Positions 5,977-7,112 of a stretch of 7,112 nt of DNA are shown one piece after another. The notes under the pieces are model-generated. The model was not told the DNA's origin, made no database searches, and was given only the letters and a program-made list of their open reading frames with translations. The DNA is taken from assembly GCA_947457715.1 (NCBI GenBank), contig CANGXK010000134.1:1-7112 (forward strand). Reading direction: 5' to 3'. Numbering within the stretch: the stretch's first letter is position 1; each line of letters begins with the position of its first letter. Origin of the DNA: Gemmatimonadota bacterium (GTDB lineage Bacteria > Gemmatimonadota > Gemmatimonadetes > Gemmatimonadales > Gemmatimonadaceae). Position numbers and translations under genes: made by a program.

Positions 5977-7112
5977 TCAGTACTTCGCGAGGTAGCGCTC
6001 GAGCTCCCACGCACTCACCTGCTGATTGTAATCGCGCCACTCCGATCGCTTCGCCGCCAGAAACTGCTCGGTCACGTGCTCACCGAGCGCCTCCCGCATC
6101 ACATCGTTCTTTTCCAGCTCGTCGCAGGCTTCACTGAGATCCTGCGGCAAGTCGTCGACGCGCAGCCGGCGGCGCTCGCGAAACGACATCTCCCAGATAT
6201 TCGTGTTCACCGGCTCGCGCCAGTCAGCGCGGGTTTCGATGCCGTCCAACCCCGCGGCCAGCATGACGGTCAGCGCAAGATACGGATTGGCACTCGGATC
6301 CGGCGTGCGCAGTTCGAGTCGCGTGCCGGTGCCGCGCCGCTCTGGCACACGGATCATCGGTGACCGGTTGCGCATGCTCCACGCCACGTTCACCGGCGCC
6401 TCAAATCCGGGGACGAGGCGCTTGTAGGAATTCACCAACGGATTCGTCACCGCGCACAGGGCACGGGCGTGCTTGAGCAGACCGCCGATGTAGTGCAGCG
6501 CCGTCAGGCTCAGCGCCCACTCACGCTGCGGATCCCAAAAGGCATTCTGCCCCCCCGAAAACAACGACTGGTGCGTGTGCATACCACTGCCATTCTGTCC
6601 GAAGACCGGCTTCGGCATGAATGACGCGATCAACCCGAACCGCCGCGCCACCTGCTTCACGACAAAACGGAACGTCGCGATGTTGTCGGCCGTGCGGAGG
6701 GCATCGGCATAGCGGAAATCGATCTCGTGCTGACCGTGCGCCACTTCATGGTGCGCCGCCTCCACCTCAAACCCCATTTGCTCGAGCGCATCCACGATCG
6801 CGCGGCGCGCATCCTCACCGAGGTCCATCGGGGCCAGATCGAAATACCCACCCACGTCATGGGTGTCGGTGGCCGGACGTCCGTCGGCGGTCGGCTTGAA
6901 AAGAAAGAACTCCGCCTCCATACCGGCGTTCATCACGTAGCCCAGTGCGGCCGCGCGCGCCACCTGCCGCTTGAGCACCCGGCGCGGATCCCCCTCGAAC
7001 GGCGTGCCGTCTGGGCGGTTCACGTCGCAGATCAGCCGCCCCACGCGCGCCGCCGGCTCCCCCCAGGGAAAGATCTGAAACGTCGTCAGATCCGGCGCGA
7101 GCAGCATATCCG
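5977..7112 (-). CDS. glnA: Glutamine synthetase type I, alpha subtype (5' end missing)
   Basis: Makes glutamine from glutamate, ammonia and ATP in the cytoplasm as a dodecamer. The frame runs off the window end; 376 residues from the Met at 7107 plus a preceding Asp are visible, and about 65-70 N-terminal residues are missing compared with a 440-residue enzyme. Counting from that Met: metal ligands MEAEFF (E64, E66), E121 and E128 in HHEVAHGQHEIDF, H177 in GSGMHTHQSLF, the ATP/glutamate site NSYKRLVPGFEAPVN (R230, E236), NRSPMIRVP, and LELRTPDPSANPYL (E265, R267). The C-terminus VSAWELERYLAKY and the text around NTNIWEMSFRERR match the alpha subtype of Bacillus and archaea. The Tyr-containing adenylylation loop (NLYDLPPEE) of the enterobacterial beta subtype is absent, so covalent control by adenylylation is not expected. 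The segment carrying the feedback-inhibition Arg (R62 in B. subtilis) is outside the window. It is the upstream gene of a probable glnA-sodA operon; its promoter is not in view. Confidence 0.96.
   Translation of the reverse strand, partial: DMLLAPDLTTFQIFPWGEPAARVGRLICDVNRPDGTPFEGDPRRVLKRQVARAAALGYVMNAGMEAEFFLFKPTADGRPATDTHDVGGYFDLAPMDLGEDARRAIVDALEQMGFEVEAAHHEVAHGQHEIDFRYADALRTADNIATFRFVVKQVARRFGLIASFMPKPVFGQNGSGMHTHQSLFSGGQNAFWDPQREWALSLTALHYIGGLLKHARALCAVTNPLVNSYKRLVPGFEAPVNVAWSMRNRSPMIRVPERRGTGTRLELRTPDPSANPYLALTVMLAAGLDGIETRADWREPVNTNIWEMSFRERRRLRVDDLPQDLSEACDELEKNDVMREALGEHVTEQFLAAKRSEWRDYNQQVSAWELERYLAKY

Noticed and set aside
5256..6137. A 293-codon plus-strand frame opposite sodA
   Set aside because: It is low in sequence information and rich in Arg and Gln; the opposite strand encodes an unmistakable superoxide dismutase.

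Overview
This window comes from a GC-rich bacterial chromosome and holds seven protein genes, two of them cut by the window ends. The combination suggests Gemmatimonadota or a nearby soil phylum: a Planctomycete-type cytochrome c joined to a copper monooxygenase-like core, a secreted M24 peptidase-like protein, an uncharacterised outer-membrane-barrel-like protein and an alpha-type glutamine synthetase. That placement is inferred from gene style, not from a marker gene. I see no rRNA, tRNA, CRISPR array, transposase or phage gene.

Layout. Positions 1-1264 (+) are the 3' part of a heme c / PHM-like copper protein. It converges on a secreted M24-family protein (1286-2707, -), with a stem-loop at 1273-1306 over the junction. 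Upstream of the M24 gene on the same strand lies a 295-base gap, then a GNAT acetyltransferase (3003-3638, -). The acetyltransferase stop codon and last nine codons lie inside an imperfect inverted repeat (2902-3029) built from ATCCGT-like units. A divergent control region follows (3639-3799). It contains a 32-base dyad (3686-3717) and a hairpin plus T-tract that looks like an intrinsic terminator (3734-3765). It leads into a 465-residue exported protein of unknown function, probably an outer-membrane beta-barrel (3800-5197, +). That gene ends at a perfect 19-bp inverted repeat (5224-5279), which also faces the end of the next minus-strand unit: Mn-type superoxide dismutase (sodA, 5292-5954) preceded by glutamine synthetase (glnA, 5977-7112, 5' end missing).

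How the genes relate. glnA and sodA are 22 bases apart with the sodA ribosome binding site in the gap, so they are probably co-transcribed. The other genes look like single units or loose pairs; nothing ties the seven into one pathway. Most are housekeeping or envelope functions. The less ordinary parts are the cytochrome/copper-enzyme fusion, the M24 protein that keeps its metal ligands but lacks the usual auxiliary histidines, the repeat forming the end of the acetyltransferase gene, and the crowded leader of the barrel gene. I do not see a clear new multi-gene system.
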